Source: an uncultured Clostridia bacterium (GTDB taxonomy: Bacteria > Bacillota > Clostridia > Christensenellales > UBA1242). Taken from it: 64,000 nt of DNA. A program made the translations under genes and the position numbers. Location of the stretch: NCBI GenBank assembly GCA_937896905.1, contig CALBOE010000002.1, positions 1 to 64,000 of the forward strand. Reading direction: 5' to 3'. The notes beneath the pieces were generated by a model. The model saw only the letters and a list, made by a program, of their open reading frames with translations, made no database searches and had not been told where the DNA came from. Positions 1 through 9,391 of the stretch are shown in pieces (within the stretch, counting starts at the first letter, position 1; the number at the start of each line of letters is the position of its first letter).

Positions 1-70
1 TAGCTCAGCTGGATAGAGCATCGCCCTTCTAAGGCGGGGGTCGGGGGTTCGAATCCCTCTTGACGCACCA
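1..70 (+). tRNA. tRNA-Arg (anticodon TCT), 5' end cut by window edge
   Basis: The window opens at tRNA position 8, so the first seven acceptor bases are missing. The D arm, an anticodon arm with loop cttctaa (anticodon TCT), the T arm with TTCGAAT, the 3' acceptor strand ttgacgc, the discriminator A and an encoded CCA (68-70) are all present. The 5' acceptor strand lying outside should read close to gcgtcaa. A hairpin terminator follows directly. Confidence 0.93.
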
Positions 71-91
71 AATCGCTTCGGCGGTTTTTTT
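55..91 (+). repeat. Direct repeat copy 1: tRNA-Arg 3' end plus terminator (37 bp)
   Basis: These 37 bases, from the end of the T arm through the CCA to the T tract, recur without a mismatch at 205-241, exactly 150 bp downstream. Duplication of a tRNA 3' end is what site-specific integration, or deletion between tandem tRNA genes, leaves behind. Confidence 0.9.
71..91 (+). terminator. Intrinsic terminator of the tRNA-Arg gene
   Basis: Six-base-pair stem AATCGC/GCGGTT with a UUCG tetraloop, running into seven T. It begins one base after the CCA end of the tRNA. Confidence 0.85.
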
Positions 92-97
92 ATTTTC

Positions 98-112
98 GGG
101 ATTCGAACCCCC
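98..112 (-). repeat. Inverted copy of the tRNA T arm
   Basis: Fifteen bases here are the exact reverse complement of the T arm of the tRNA-Arg at 43-57. No acceptor stem or anticodon arm goes with it, so it is an isolated tRNA fragment on the minus strand rather than a gene. Confidence 0.7.
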
Positions 113-204
113 TCGGTGGTTCGCACCTGTCGGTGCCAGACCGCAATTACAAATTGCTCCCGCTCGTTTGCTAAAAACACAGTGTGTTTTCTTAACGCAC
201 TCGC

Positions 205-241
205 CCCTCTTGACGCACCAAATCGCTTCGGCGGTTTTTTT
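205..241 (+). repeat. Direct repeat copy 2: tRNA-Arg 3' end plus terminator (37 bp)
   Basis: Second copy of the 37-bp tRNA-Arg 3' end/terminator block, perfect over 37 bases. No tRNA body stands before it, so it is a remnant; its hairpin (221-241) could still terminate transcription. The 113 bases between the copies hold an inverted T-arm copy and a small palindrome (aaaacac/gtgtttt near 173-190), but no ORF with a ribosome binding site. Confidence 0.9.
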
Positions 242-367
242 GTTTTAAAATTTAAGTTTATATTTGTAAAAGAACATTTTTTAGTTGGGTTTTAATTTTT
301 TCAACATTATTTTAAAAAGTTGAATAAAAATTGTTTGCATTTGCAATAATTCTCACAAGGGGGAATT

Positions 368-1624
368 ATGAATCCATTACAACACAACACGAAAGATTTA
401 GATAGATATTTCATTTCGCTAGAAAAAATGTATCCGCATGCCTACAACAAGAAAAAAGCCAGCCCATACACAAAAACAAGGGTTATTTTAATGAATGGCA
501 CAGAGTACGAAAGTGTGTGGTTTTTGCACCAATTTGCCAGAAACTGTAATAACGACGAAATTAAAAGGTATTTAAGTGTGGTTCGAAGCCAAGAGCAGCA
601 ACAGCAAAAAGTTATTGCGTGCCTAAAGCCTATAAACGAAAGCATTTTAGAAACCACCATTGCCTACGAGCAACTGGCAATAGATTTAACTGCAACACTT
701 GCGCAAAATGATGTGGATAAAGCAAACAGGGAAGCACTAAACTTTGCCCTACTTGAAGATTTCGACCACCTATATCGTTTTAGCAACCTTATGATGTTAG
801 ACGTTAAAGGGGCAGACCCTAATTTTTTGGTGGGTAGTTTCACAGAAATTATGCCGGGTAGACCAACCATTGCGCACCACCGTTACCCAATGGATAACAT
901 TAAAAAGCCAATGAATGCCAAAAAAAGTGATTTATACTCTAAACTTGTTGCCAACATCATAACCGCAGCAGAGCAACAAACAATGAACTACTATATGAAT
1001 ATAAGCCAATGGTATAAAACCGATTTAGGCAGAAAATTATACGCAGAAATTGGACTTGTGGAAGAAGAGCACGTTAGCCAATACGAAAGCTTAAAGGACC
1101 CAACTTGCACATGGCTAGAACAATGGGTTTTGCACGAATACACCGAAGCATATTTATATTACAGCGCATATATGGAAGAAACAGACAAAAACATTAAACA
1201 AATTTGGCACAACTTCTACGAAATGGAATGTGCACACCTAAAAATAGCGGTTAGATTATTAGAAAAATACGAAAAAGGCACACCAGAGCAAGTTTTAGGC
1301 GGAAATGGCGAATTCCCACAACTTTTAAAACACGGAAGCAATAAGCAATATGTTAGAGAGGTGTTAGAAAGAACAGTGCTTTTAACAGGCGACAGGCAAA
1401 GTTATATAGACGTTATGAAACTTAAACCGAATGCCGATTTCTTTATGTATCAAAACGAACTTTTGGCAAACGAAAAGTTAACTCCAAGCCATCAAGTTAT
1501 AACCCAAGCAATTGAAAAGTTGGGGCAGGACTATCGCGCACAAGATAAACCACATCCAATTAAAGAACTTCAAAACCGCAAAAAGGATAACATTGCCTTG
1601 GCGCGCACCAAAAAACTGAACTAA
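368..1624 (+). CDS. Ferritin-like (di-iron type) protein, function unknown
   Basis: A 418-residue soluble protein whose middle part resembles the ferritin-like four-helix superfamily. An acidic helix with E and H lies near residues 125-135, then an E-x-x-H motif (EEEHVSQY) near 232-240, a Glu-bearing helix (HEYTEAYLYY) near 255-265, and a second E-x-x-H (MECAHLKI) near 283-290. This spacing is that of a carboxylate-bridged di-iron site as in rubrerythrin-like proteins. There is no signal peptide or membrane segment. It is about twice the size of an ordinary ferritin-like domain, and I do not recognise the N- and C-terminal parts. The start is fixed by AAGGGGG eight bases before the ATG. It looks monocistronic, with its own terminator. 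The di-iron role is inference from the motifs. Confidence 0.75.
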   Translation: MNPLQHNTKDLDRYFISLEKMYPHAYNKKKASPYTKTRVILMNGTEYESVWFLHQFARNCNNDEIKRYLSVVRSQEQQQQKVIACLKPINESILETTIAYEQLAIDLTATLAQNDVDKANREALNFALLEDFDHLYRFSNLMMLDVKGADPNFLVGSFTEIMPGRPTIAHHRYPMDNIKKPMNAKKSDLYSKLVANIITAAEQQTMNYYMNISQWYKTDLGRKLYAEIGLVEEEHVSQYESLKDPTCTWLEQWVLHEYTEAYLYYSAYMEETDKNIKQIWHNFYEMECAHLKIAVRLLEKYEKGTPEQVLGGNGEFPQLLKHGSNKQYVREVLERTVLLTGDRQSYIDVMKLKPNADFFMYQNELLANEKLTPSHQVITQAIEKLGQDYRAQDKPHPIKELQNRKKDNIALARTKKLN

Positions 1625-1639
1625 CCCTTCAGTTTTTTT
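1610..1639 (+). terminator. Terminator overlapping the end of the ferritin-like gene
   Basis: Ten-base-pair stem AAAAACTGAA/TTCAGTTTTT ending in a T run; the left arm includes the last codons of the gene. Confidence 0.85.
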
Positions 1640-1665
1640 GTTTGGCTTAAGCAATAAATAAACAA

Positions 1666-1694
1666 TTGACATTTTTTTTGTTGTTGTATATTAT
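1666..1694 (+). promoter_or_regulatory. Promoter of cysS
   Basis: TTGACA (1666-1671), 17-bp spacer, TATTAT (1689-1694). The leader is only about 55 nt and shows no T-box structure. Confidence 0.7.
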
Positions 1695-1757
1695 ATAATA
1701 TGAAAAAAGTAAACCTATAAATTTAAAAAAAGGTTGCAGGCATAATTAAGGAGATTT

Positions 1758-3170
1758 ATGAAATTATACAATTCAGAAACCAGAAGGGTTGAGCAATTTG
1801 TTCCAAACAACCCTGATGAAGTAACGCTATACACTTGTGGCCCAACTGTGTATCATTTTGCGCACATTGGCAATTTAAGATGCTACATTATGGAAGACAT
1901 TTTGGAAAAGTCGCTAAATTTTTTGGGCTATAATGTTAAAAGAGCAATGAATATCACGGACGTGGGGCATTTGCAAAGTGATGCCGACACAGGCGAAGAT
2001 AAAATGCTTTTGGGTGCAAAAAGGGAAAACAAATCGGTTATGGACATTGCAAAATCCTACACTCAAGCGTTTAAAAACGATATGCAGGCTTTGCGTTTAA
2101 AATGGCCAGAATGTGTTGTTCCAGCAACCAGTGTTATTGAAGATTACATTAAAATTATTTCCACTTTGTTGGATAAGGGCTTTGCGTATGTTAGCAATGG
2201 GAATGTGTATTTTAACACTGCAAAATTAGCGCAATACTACAGGTTGAGCAACCAAGGCAGTGAAGATTTGGCTGTGGGGGTTAGAGAGTCGGTTAGCGAG
2301 GACCTAAACAAGAAAAACAAAAACGACTTTGTTTTGTGGTTCACCAAATCTAAGTTCGAAAATCAGGCACTTAAATGGGATAGCCCATGGGGTGTTGGTT
2401 ACCCAGGTTGGCACATAGAATGTTCTGCAATTTCACTAAAAACCCTTGGCGAAAATTTAGACATTCATTGTGGTGGAATAGACAATAAATTTCCGCACCA
2501 CACCAACGAAATTGCACAAACCGAAAGTTATATTGGCCACAAATGGTGCAAGCATTGGTTCCATGTTGAACATTTAATAACCAAACAAGGCAAAATGAGC
2601 AAAAGTTCGGGCGAATTTTTAACTTTGTCGCTTTTAAAAGAAAAGGGATATTTGCCAGAAGTTTATAAATTCTTCTGCTTGCAATCGCACTATAGAAAGC
2701 AACTAGTGTTCTCTTACGAAAACCTAAACTCTGCAAAAAGTGCCTACGAAGCTTTAATTAAGCGCATTGAAAAATTAAACGTTAGCGCAGGCGAAGAAGT
2801 GGACGCCACCCAGTTTAACGAATACAAAGAAAACTTTAAACAAGCCCTAGCAAACGACCTTAACACATCTTTGGCAATAACCTGCTTGTTTGATGTGCTA
2901 AAAAGCAACGCAAACAACGCAACCAAGGTTTCTTTGTTAAAAGAGTTTGACACAGTTCTAGGCCTTGGCATAACAGACGTTTTAACCGCAGAAAAACAGG
3001 CAAACCCAAACCAAGATATTCCGCAAAACATAATGGAAAAAGTGCAAGAAAGGGCAACGGCAAAAGCCAACAAAAACTATGCCTTGGCCGACGAAATTAG
3101 AAAAGAATTAGAAGCCTTAGGCTTTGTGGTAACCGACACAAAAGACGGCCCAATTGTTAAAAAAATTTAA
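1758..3170 (+). CDS. cysS: Cysteinyl-tRNA synthetase
   Basis: Class I aminoacyl-tRNA synthetase that charges tRNA-Cys with cysteine in the cytosol. The 470-residue length is normal for the family. The N-terminal Rossmann fold carries the zinc-site cysteine in YTCGPTVYHFAHIGN (the HIGH motif is HIGN). The second zinc-site region is GWHIECS followed by the HHTNE stretch, and the KMSKS loop is GKMSKSSGEF. The C-terminal helical anticodon-binding region is present. The start codon follows AAGGAG by six bases. It is transcribed alone from its own promoter and is followed by a terminator. No regulatory T-box is visible, unlike in many Firmicutes synthetase genes. Confidence 0.97.
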   Translation: MKLYNSETRRVEQFVPNNPDEVTLYTCGPTVYHFAHIGNLRCYIMEDILEKSLNFLGYNVKRAMNITDVGHLQSDADTGEDKMLLGAKRENKSVMDIAKSYTQAFKNDMQALRLKWPECVVPATSVIEDYIKIISTLLDKGFAYVSNGNVYFNTAKLAQYYRLSNQGSEDLAVGVRESVSEDLNKKNKNDFVLWFTKSKFENQALKWDSPWGVGYPGWHIECSAISLKTLGENLDIHCGGIDNKFPHHTNEIAQTESYIGHKWCKHWFHVEHLITKQGKMSKSSGEFLTLSLLKEKGYLPEVYKFFCLQSHYRKQLVFSYENLNSAKSAYEALIKRIEKLNVSAGEEVDATQFNEYKENFKQALANDLNTSLAITCLFDVLKSNANNATKVSLLKEFDTVLGLGITDVLTAEKQANPNQDIPQNIMEKVQERATAKANKNYALADEIRKELEALGFVVTDTKDGPIVKKI

Positions 3171-3205
3171 AAATTTGCGCTAGCAAAATAATTGAATAAA
3201 ATGTA

Positions 3206-3240
3206 AAAAGTTGTTAAATTTTTAATTTGGCAACTTTTTT
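3206..3240 (+). terminator. Terminator after cysS
   Basis: Stem AAAAGTTG/CAACTTTT with a 17-nt AT-rich loop and a T tract. Confidence 0.7.
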
Positions 3241-3253
3241 GTTGACTACTGCT

Positions 3254-3281
3254 TTGCACATTGATAAAATTATTGTATTAT
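3254..3281 (+). promoter_or_regulatory. Promoter of the ABC transporter gene
   Basis: TTGCAC (3254-3259), 16-bp spacer, TATTAT (3276-3281); the start codon lies about 70 nt further on. Confidence 0.5.
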
Positions 3282-3358
3282 GAAAATTCTGTTTTAAATT
3301 TTACCAAAATTTAACGAATATAATGTAATATATTTCCATTAAATATTAAGGGTGAAAA

Positions 3359-5998
3359 ATGTTAGAACTTAGAGATATTAAAAAACATTACGAGTTAAAG
3401 GACCAACAAGTTAATGCCTTAAAAGGCATTAACCTTTGTTTTAGGCGCAGTGAATTTGTTTCCATTTTGGGGCATAGCGGTTGCGGAAAAACAACGTTGT
3501 TAAACATCATTGGTGGGTTAGACCGTTACACAAGTGGCGATTTAATTATTGATGGTGTTTCTACCAAAGAATTTCAGGATAAACATTGGGATAACTACCG
3601 TAACCACAGGGTTGGGTTTGTTTTTCAAAACTATAATTTAATTCCGCACCAAACCGTGTTAGAAAACGTGGAACTTGCTTTAACCTTAAGTGGAATAAAA
3701 AAAGCGGAAAGACGCAAAAGAGCCATTGAAGTGCTAGAAAAAGTTGGCCTTAAAGATAAACTTAAATCTAAACCAAACCAGCTTTCGGGCGGGCAAATGC
3801 AAAGGGTTGCCATTGCTAGAGCCTTGGTTAACGACCCCGAAATTATTTTGGCCGACGAGCCCACCGGTGCGTTAGACAGCAAAACCAGCATTCAAATTAT
3901 GGATATTTTAAAACAGGTTAGTTTGGATAGGTTGGTTATTATGGTAACCCACAACCCAGAACTTGCCGAAAAATATTCAAGCAGAATTGTGCGCCTGTTA
4001 GATGGCGAACTAATAGAGGACACAAAGCCATACACAAGCAAGCAGTGCGCCAAAGATATTGAAAAACACAAACAACAAGCACAAAAAACGGACTTTGTTA
4101 AAACAGAAAAGAAAAAGTCTATGTCGTTTTTCACTGCGCTTAGTTTAAGCTTAAAAAACCTTTTAACCAAAAAGGGCAGAACAATTATGGTTTCGTTTGC
4201 GGGTAGCATTGGAATTATTGGAATTGCCCTAATTCTTGCGGTTAGTGCGGGAATGACAAACTACATAAACAAAATGCAAAGCGATTCGCTTGCAAGCTAT
4301 CCAATAGCGGTTTCGTCGGTTGCCGTGGATATGAACGCAGCAACTTCGGCAATATCTGGTGGAATTAGTGCACCAAGTGTTAGCGAAGAAGATTCTATTG
4401 CAATTTATAATCCGGCAGATATGTTCACAAATATGGGCTCGTTTAACTATTTAAGCAAAGAGTTTGTTAACCACATAACAAATTACTATTCACAGCCAGA
4501 AAATGCACAAAAAATTAATGCTCTTTCGGTTAGATATGCCAGCGATATGCGTTTAATAACAACCAAAACAACTCAAGAGCCACAAACCACCACATATGTT
4601 CCAATTAACAGCCCAATGTCAATGTCGGCAATGAACGGAACAATAAGTTCAACCTTTTACGAAGGGGTAAATAATAAAGATTGCGTTTTGGCAAACTATG
4701 AAGTTATTGGTGGAACAGAAGCGCACTATCCGCAAAATGCAAACGAGGTGGCATTGGTTATTAACAGCGCTAGCATTTCAATAACCGACCTTGCCTCTGT
4801 GGGAATAGAATTTGAAATGTCGGAAGAAGATGCTAGTGGAAAGACATCGCCACTTCCTGTTAAATATTCTTCCATTATTGGCAAAACCTATAAACTAATA
4901 AAAAACAATGCGTATTATAATTCCATAACAGAAAAACCAAAGGTTAATTTTTCACTTTTAAGTGGCGGAGAAGCGGGCATTAACGCCTTCTATTCACAAT
5001 ACACGCAAGAAGATTTGCAAGGGCTATATAACCACGAAGAAACTGAAACATTAACCATTTCTTGCATTTTAAAGCTGAAAGATAACGCAACTGGCAGTAT
5101 GTTTGCCAATGGAATTATGTACTTGCCAGAACTTGCGGAAAGTTACCATAACAGTTGCGTAAATTCAATTATTTCAAACACAGTTAAGGCAAAATATTTG
5201 CAATACACAACCAACGAAAATGGCCAGCCAATTAAAGCGTTTATTAACAATGGGGAAGACCCTTTTGTTAACAACTTTAATTTAAAATTTAAAGAAATGG
5301 CAATGTTAACCGATAAAGATTTATTTGTTTATTCAAGCCCAAAGGTTATGCAAGAAACCCTAAAAACTGCTATGAATGTTAATTTAACCGACGAGCAAAT
5401 TATAGATTTTTATTTGCAAATTTATGGCGCTAGTTCCATTCCAACAGGAATTTATTGCTACCCAGTTGATTTCGATGCAAAAAACGACTTTATTAATGTT
5501 TTAAAAACTTGGAATAACTCAAACCCACAAAACAAAATTCTTCACACAGATAGCACCGCAATGTTAACTAATATGCTAGAAAATTTAGTTAACACAATAA
5601 GCTATGTTTTAATAGCATTTGCTGGCATTTCGTTGTTGGTTTCTAGCGTTATGATTAGCATAATAACCTACACATCTGTTATTGAACGCACAAAGGAAAT
5701 TGGCGTGCTAAGAAGTGTTGGTGCTTCTAAGCGTGATATTTCTAGTGTGTTTAATGCCGAAACGGTTATAATAGGTTTGGTGGCGGGACTTTTAGGTGTT
5801 GGCGTTAGCGCACTTTTCACAATTCCAATAAGCTTGTTTTTAAAGAGTTTAACAGGCATTGCAGGCCTTGCAACATTAGATCTTTTGCCAGCAGCTATTC
5901 TTGTTGTAATTAGTGTTGTTTTAACCTTCATTGCAGGGCTTGTTCCGGCTATAATTGCCTCTAAAAAGGATCCGGTTATTGCTTTAAGAACAGAATAG
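3359..5998 (+). CDS. ABC transporter, ATPase fused to FtsX/MacB-type permease
   Basis: An 879-residue fusion. The N-terminal ABC ATPase has Walker A GHSGCGKT (38-45), Q-loop FVFQNYNL, signature LSGGQ (142-146), Walker B ILADE (163-167) and an H-loop in MVTHNPE. A linker leads to a first membrane segment near 278-300, a large loop of about 400 residues expected outside the cell, and three membrane segments at the C-terminus. The conserved FtsX stretch [17 protein letters not shown] lies between the first two of these. This is the MacB/FtsX mechanotransmission type, usually tied to export of peptides or lipids or to envelope signalling; the substrate cannot be told. The ATPase-first order with a single permease differs from the usual separate LolD/MacB-like subunits. 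No two-component genes adjoin it. The M16 peptidase gene follows after 28 bp and is probably cotranscribed. Confidence 0.88.
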   Translation: MLELRDIKKHYELKDQQVNALKGINLCFRRSEFVSILGHSGCGKTTLLNIIGGLDRYTSGDLIIDGVSTKEFQDKHWDNYRNHRVGFVFQNYNLIPHQTVLENVELALTLSGIKKAERRKRAIEVLEKVGLKDKLKSKPNQLSGGQMQRVAIARALVNDPEIILADEPTGALDSKTSIQIMDILKQVSLDRLVIMVTHNPELAEKYSSRIVRLLDGELIEDTKPYTSKQCAKDIEKHKQQAQKTDFVKTEKKKSMSFFTALSLSLKNLLTKKGRTIMVSFAGSIGIIGIALILAVSAGMTNYINKMQSDSLASYPIAVSSVAVDMNAATSAISGGISAPSVSEEDSIAIYNPADMFTNMGSFNYLSKEFVNHITNYYSQPENAQKINALSVRYASDMRLITTKTTQEPQTTTYVPINSPMSMSAMNGTISSTFYEGVNNKDCVLANYEVIGGTEAHYPQNANEVALVINSASISITDLASVGIEFEMSEEDASGKTSPLPVKYSSIIGKTYKLIKNNAYYNSITEKPKVNFSLLSGGEAGINAFYSQYTQEDLQGLYNHEETETLTISCILKLKDNATGSMFANGIMYLPELAESYHNSCVNSIISNTVKAKYLQYTTNENGQPIKAFINNGEDPFVNNFNLKFKEMAMLTDKDLFVYSSPKVMQETLKTAMNVNLTDEQIIDFYLQIYGASSIPTGIYCYPVDFDAKNDFINVLKTWNNSNPQNKILHTDSTAMLTNMLENLVNTISYVLIAFAGISLLVSSVMISIITYTSVIERTKEIGVLRSVGASKRDISSVFNAETVIIGLVAGLLGVGVSALFTIPISLFLKSLTGIAGLATLDLLPAAILVVISVVLTFIAGLVPAIIASKKDPVIALRTE

Positions 5999-6026
5999 GG
6001 AATATTTTTAAAATTTTAAGGAAAAT

Positions 6027-7310
6027 ATGAGTAAATTTAAATTAGCAACCTTGCCAAATGGCGGGAAATTAGCATACACAAAAAACAAAGTTTCAAAATC
6101 TACCATTGTTGAAATTGTTTTTGATTGTGGTTCCAGATTCGACACAATTCCTGGCCTTGCGCATTTCACAGAGCATATGTTCTTCACAGGCACAAAAACC
6201 TTAAACAAAGACGAAATTAGCAAAAAGTATTTCGACTTTATGAATGTTAACGCCTTCACAAATTCTAAAAACATAGCGTTCACGGGCAATGTGTTCACCA
6301 AAGAGTTTGCAGAATATCTTTCAACCGTGGCAATGCTTATTAATGAATCCACCTTCACACAAAAAGCGGTTAATAATGAAATTCCTGTTGTGCAACAAGA
6401 AATTGCTGCCAGTGCGGATAATTTTAAGCGAAAATCGGCAGAATTTCACAACTTTAACCTAACCAATGGAGAAGTTTATAAAAACAAAATTCTAGGCAAC
6501 GAAAAAAGCGTTGCAAGCATAAAAAGCAAAGACGTTAAAGAGTTTGTTAAAAAATTCTTTGTTGCCAACAATATGTGGGTGTATGTTTCTAGTCCGCTTG
6601 CATTCAATAAGGTGAAAAATATTGTTATAAAAAACTTGGAAGAGAAGTTAAGCACAAATCAAAACCTGCCAAACATTCCGCTTTTCTATGCGCCAATTGC
6701 TAATAAAAACTTTTATAAAATTCAATATGAAGACATTAAAAAGGCATATCTATATATAACCTTTCCTTTTAATAGAAATTATAACGACATTATTTTTAAA
6801 CGCAAATTTCAACTTGTGTTAGAAATGCTTAACGATTACAGCGAAGGCGTTATGAAATATTTAAGGTTAAATAAAAGTTTAACCTATGGGGCATATTTTA
6901 GTGCTAGTTATGAAGAAACCATGGCGGATTTAACCTTTAGAACAGAGTGCGACAAACAAAACCTAAATGAACTTATTAAAACGCTTGCAGAATATTTAAG
7001 CAACCTTTTAAAAAATGGGTTTACAGAACAGCAACTTAATAAAGCAAAGCGAGAGTTCGATTACGAAACCGCAACACAACAGCCAAACGTTAAAAGAAAT
7101 TACAGCAAGTTGTTCGACTTTAAATTTTATGGCAAAACCTTTAACTATAAGGAATTAATAAAAATTGCACGCCAAACCACGCTAGAAGAGTGCAATCAAA
7201 TGCTAAAAGAAGTGTTTGCCGGTTTAGATGTTGGCGCCTCTATTTATGGCAACTTGGGAAAGCAAGATGTTATGGACAAAAAAGAATTTATGCAACTTTT
7301 TAAATTTTAA
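6027..7310 (+). CDS. M16-family zinc metallopeptidase (processing-peptidase type)
   Basis: A 427-residue protein with the inverted zinc motif HFTEH (His46, Glu49, His50) and a downstream Glu in VVQQEI (about residue 125) at the distance expected for the third ligand, so it should be catalytically competent. The length fits a single processing-peptidase-like chain (one active and one inactive half), as in bacterial PqqL/YmfF/YmfH relatives. Firmicutes often carry these in pairs; only one gene is here. There is no signal peptide, so it probably acts in the cytosol on peptides. The start follows TAAGGA. Position after the ABC transporter suggests, but does not prove, a link to peptide handling. 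Confidence 0.87.
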   Translation: MSKFKLATLPNGGKLAYTKNKVSKSTIVEIVFDCGSRFDTIPGLAHFTEHMFFTGTKTLNKDEISKKYFDFMNVNAFTNSKNIAFTGNVFTKEFAEYLSTVAMLINESTFTQKAVNNEIPVVQQEIAASADNFKRKSAEFHNFNLTNGEVYKNKILGNEKSVASIKSKDVKEFVKKFFVANNMWVYVSSPLAFNKVKNIVIKNLEEKLSTNQNLPNIPLFYAPIANKNFYKIQYEDIKKAYLYITFPFNRNYNDIIFKRKFQLVLEMLNDYSEGVMKYLRLNKSLTYGAYFSASYEETMADLTFRTECDKQNLNELIKTLAEYLSNLLKNGFTEQQLNKAKREFDYETATQQPNVKRNYSKLFDFKFYGKTFNYKELIKIARQTTLEECNQMLKEVFAGLDVGASIYGNLGKQDVMDKKEFMQLFKF

Positions 7311-7318
7311 AAATTCGC

Positions 7319-7346
7319 TTGACAATTACTTTTGTTATGCTATACT
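7319..7346 (+). promoter_or_regulatory. Promoter of the RNase J gene, long leader
   Basis: TTGACA (7319-7324), 16-bp spacer, extended TGc TATACT (7341-7346). The leader of about 140 nt contains a gtgcttcggcac hairpin (7378-7389) and a second stem ttttgtgc/gcacaaa near 7425-7447. Confidence 0.75.
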
Positions 7347-7492
7347 AAATACAGATATTAATTTTTTGAACCTTAATGTGCTTCGGCACTAAATATATAA
7401 ACATTAAAATATTCACTTGCTTTTTTGTGCGTACTAGGCACAAAGTTTTCCAGTGCAAAAATATCAAAAGATTAATTATAAAAAGGAGATAT

Positions 7493-9391
7493 ATGTTAGA
7501 TAATTTATTAACAAGCGAAGAATTTGATGCAAGCATCAAGCAAAATAAGGATTTAAATCCGCAAATGAATAAATCCAACAAAAGCACCCAAAAATTGGCT
7601 AAAAAAACTGGAAATAAGCCAAAACAACAGGCACCAAAACCAGTTAAAGCGGAAGCCAAAAAGGCGGAAATGTTGGAAGTTACCCAAACGGGTGAAGTTG
7701 TGGCAGAAGACGGCAAAAAACCTGCCAAAAAAGCAAACAATTTAAAGGTTATGTTCCTTGGCGGAATTGGTGAAATTGGCAAAAATATGACAGTTTTAGA
7801 ATGTGGCAAGGACATTATGGTTATCGACTGCGGTGTTATGTTCCCTTCAACCGATATGTTGGGAATAGACCTTGTTGTGCCAGACGTTACCTATCTTGTA
7901 GAAAACAAAGAGAAAGTTCGTGGTTTTGTAATCACACACGGCCACGAAGACCATATTGGAAGCGTACCTTACGTTGTTAACGAAGTTAATGCTCCAATTT
8001 ATGCCAGCAAAATGACGTGCGGGCTAATTAAGAAAAAAATGGAAGAACACAAAAAAGTGGAATATAAAGCTATTGCGGTTAAAGCAAAGCAAAAAATCAC
8101 TTTGGGCTGTTTTGAAATTCAATTCATTCATGTTAACCATGCAATTCCTGGGGCTTTTGCACTTGCAATAAAAACCCCAGTTGGAATGGTTGTTCACACA
8201 GGGGACTATAAAATAGATTTAACCCCAACCTACGACGAGCATTTCGACTTACACAGTTTTGCAGAACTTGGCAAACAAGGTGTTTTGCTTTATATGAGTG
8301 ATTCTACCAACGCAGAAAGGCCAGGATATTCGCTAAGCGAAAAAGTGGTTGGCGAAACCTTAGATAGGTTGTTCATTCAAAATAAAGATAGAAGAATGGT
8401 GGTTGCGGCTTTTGCATCTAACGTGGATAGAATGCAAGAAGTTATGAACCTTGCCGAAAAACACAAAAGAAAAGTTGTTTTAACCGGCCGAAGCATGGTT
8501 AACGTAACAGACGTTGCAACTCAAATTGGCGAAATGAAAATTAACAAAGCAAACATCATTGAAGTTGAAAAAATGAAAAACTTTAAAGATGGCGAACTTT
8601 TAATTCTTTCAACAGGTAGCCAAGGCGAACCAAACAGTGCGCTTTCACGTATGGCATCGGGCGAATTTAAAGGCATTGAAATTGGCGAAAATGATACAGT
8701 AATATTCTCGTCTAGTCCAATTCCAGGCAACGAAAAATCCATTAACAACATAATTAATCGTTTAATAATGTTGGGTGCAAAAGTTATTTATAACGAATTA
8801 GAACAAGTGCACGCATCTGGCCACGCTTGCAGAGAAGAGCAAAAGCTTATGCTAAACCTTGTGCGCCCTAAATATTTCATCCCTGTTCATGGCGAACAAA
8901 AACATTTGCTAGCACAAAGGGAAACCGCTGTTTCTGTGGGCATGGATAGGCACAACGTGCTTCTTCCAATGCTTGGAATGAAAGTTGAAGTTAACAAAAA
9001 TCTTCTAAAGGCAACAGGAACTGTTCCTTTTGGTAGTAGATTGATAGATGGTGCCGGCATTGGAGAACTAGAAAGCAACGTGTTAAAAGAACGTAAGCAA
9101 CTTAGCGAAGACGGCTTGTGCATTGTTATTTTAAATGTTAACGCACTAAAAGGCGAACTAAATTCTAGGCCAGAAATTGTTTCTCGTGGCTTTACCTATA
9201 TGGGCGAAGCGCAAACATGGCTTGAAGATGCTCGTTCAACAATTATTAATAGCATAGACACGGCAAACCTTCGTTCTCGTGATTATTTAACAGTAAAAAT
9301 GGGGCTAAGGCGTGCCTTAACAAATTTCTTTAACAAAAAGTTAAAACGTAAACCAATGATTGTGCCAATCATAATTGAAAGCAATGACTAA
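7493..9391 (+). CDS. rnj: Ribonuclease J
   Basis: Metallo-beta-lactamase/beta-CASP ribonuclease with 5'-3' exo- and endonuclease activity, a main mRNA-decay and rRNA-processing enzyme in Firmicutes. It is 632 residues long. The catalytic motif HGHEDHIGS lies near 149-157; motif 2 (MVVHTGDYKID), the beta-CASP core and the C-terminal motif FIPVHGEQKHL are all present. I start at the ATG at 7493 because AAAAGGAGAT precedes it; an upstream in-frame ATG at 7376 has no SD. The first 80 or so residues are a Lys/Pro/Ala-rich low-complexity extension that ordinary RNase J lacks; the canonical start is at the LKVMFLGGIGEIGKN stretch. Only one RNase J gene is in the window, so J1 versus J2 is not assigned. 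It overlaps the next gene by 8 nt. Confidence 0.95.
   Translation: MLDNLLTSEEFDASIKQNKDLNPQMNKSNKSTQKLAKKTGNKPKQQAPKPVKAEAKKAEMLEVTQTGEVVAEDGKKPAKKANNLKVMFLGGIGEIGKNMTVLECGKDIMVIDCGVMFPSTDMLGIDLVVPDVTYLVENKEKVRGFVITHGHEDHIGSVPYVVNEVNAPIYASKMTCGLIKKKMEEHKKVEYKAIAVKAKQKITLGCFEIQFIHVNHAIPGAFALAIKTPVGMVVHTGDYKIDLTPTYDEHFDLHSFAELGKQGVLLYMSDSTNAERPGYSLSEKVVGETLDRLFIQNKDRRMVVAAFASNVDRMQEVMNLAEKHKRKVVLTGRSMVNVTDVATQIGEMKINKANIIEVEKMKNFKDGELLILSTGSQGEPNSALSRMASGEFKGIEIGENDTVIFSSSPIPGNEKSINNIINRLIMLGAKVIYNELEQVHASGHACREEQKLMLNLVRPKYFIPVHGEQKHLLAQRETAVSVGMDRHNVLLPMLGMKVEVNKNLLKATGTVPFGSRLIDGAGIGELESNVLKERKQLSEDGLCIVILNVNALKGELNSRPEIVSRGFTYMGEAQTWLEDARSTIINSIDTANLRSRDYLTVKMGLRRALTNFFNKKLKRKPMIVPIIIESND

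Noticed and set aside
1695..1757. Possible T-box before cysS
   Set aside because: The leader is about 55 nt and has neither the T-box consensus nor a specifier stem and terminator.
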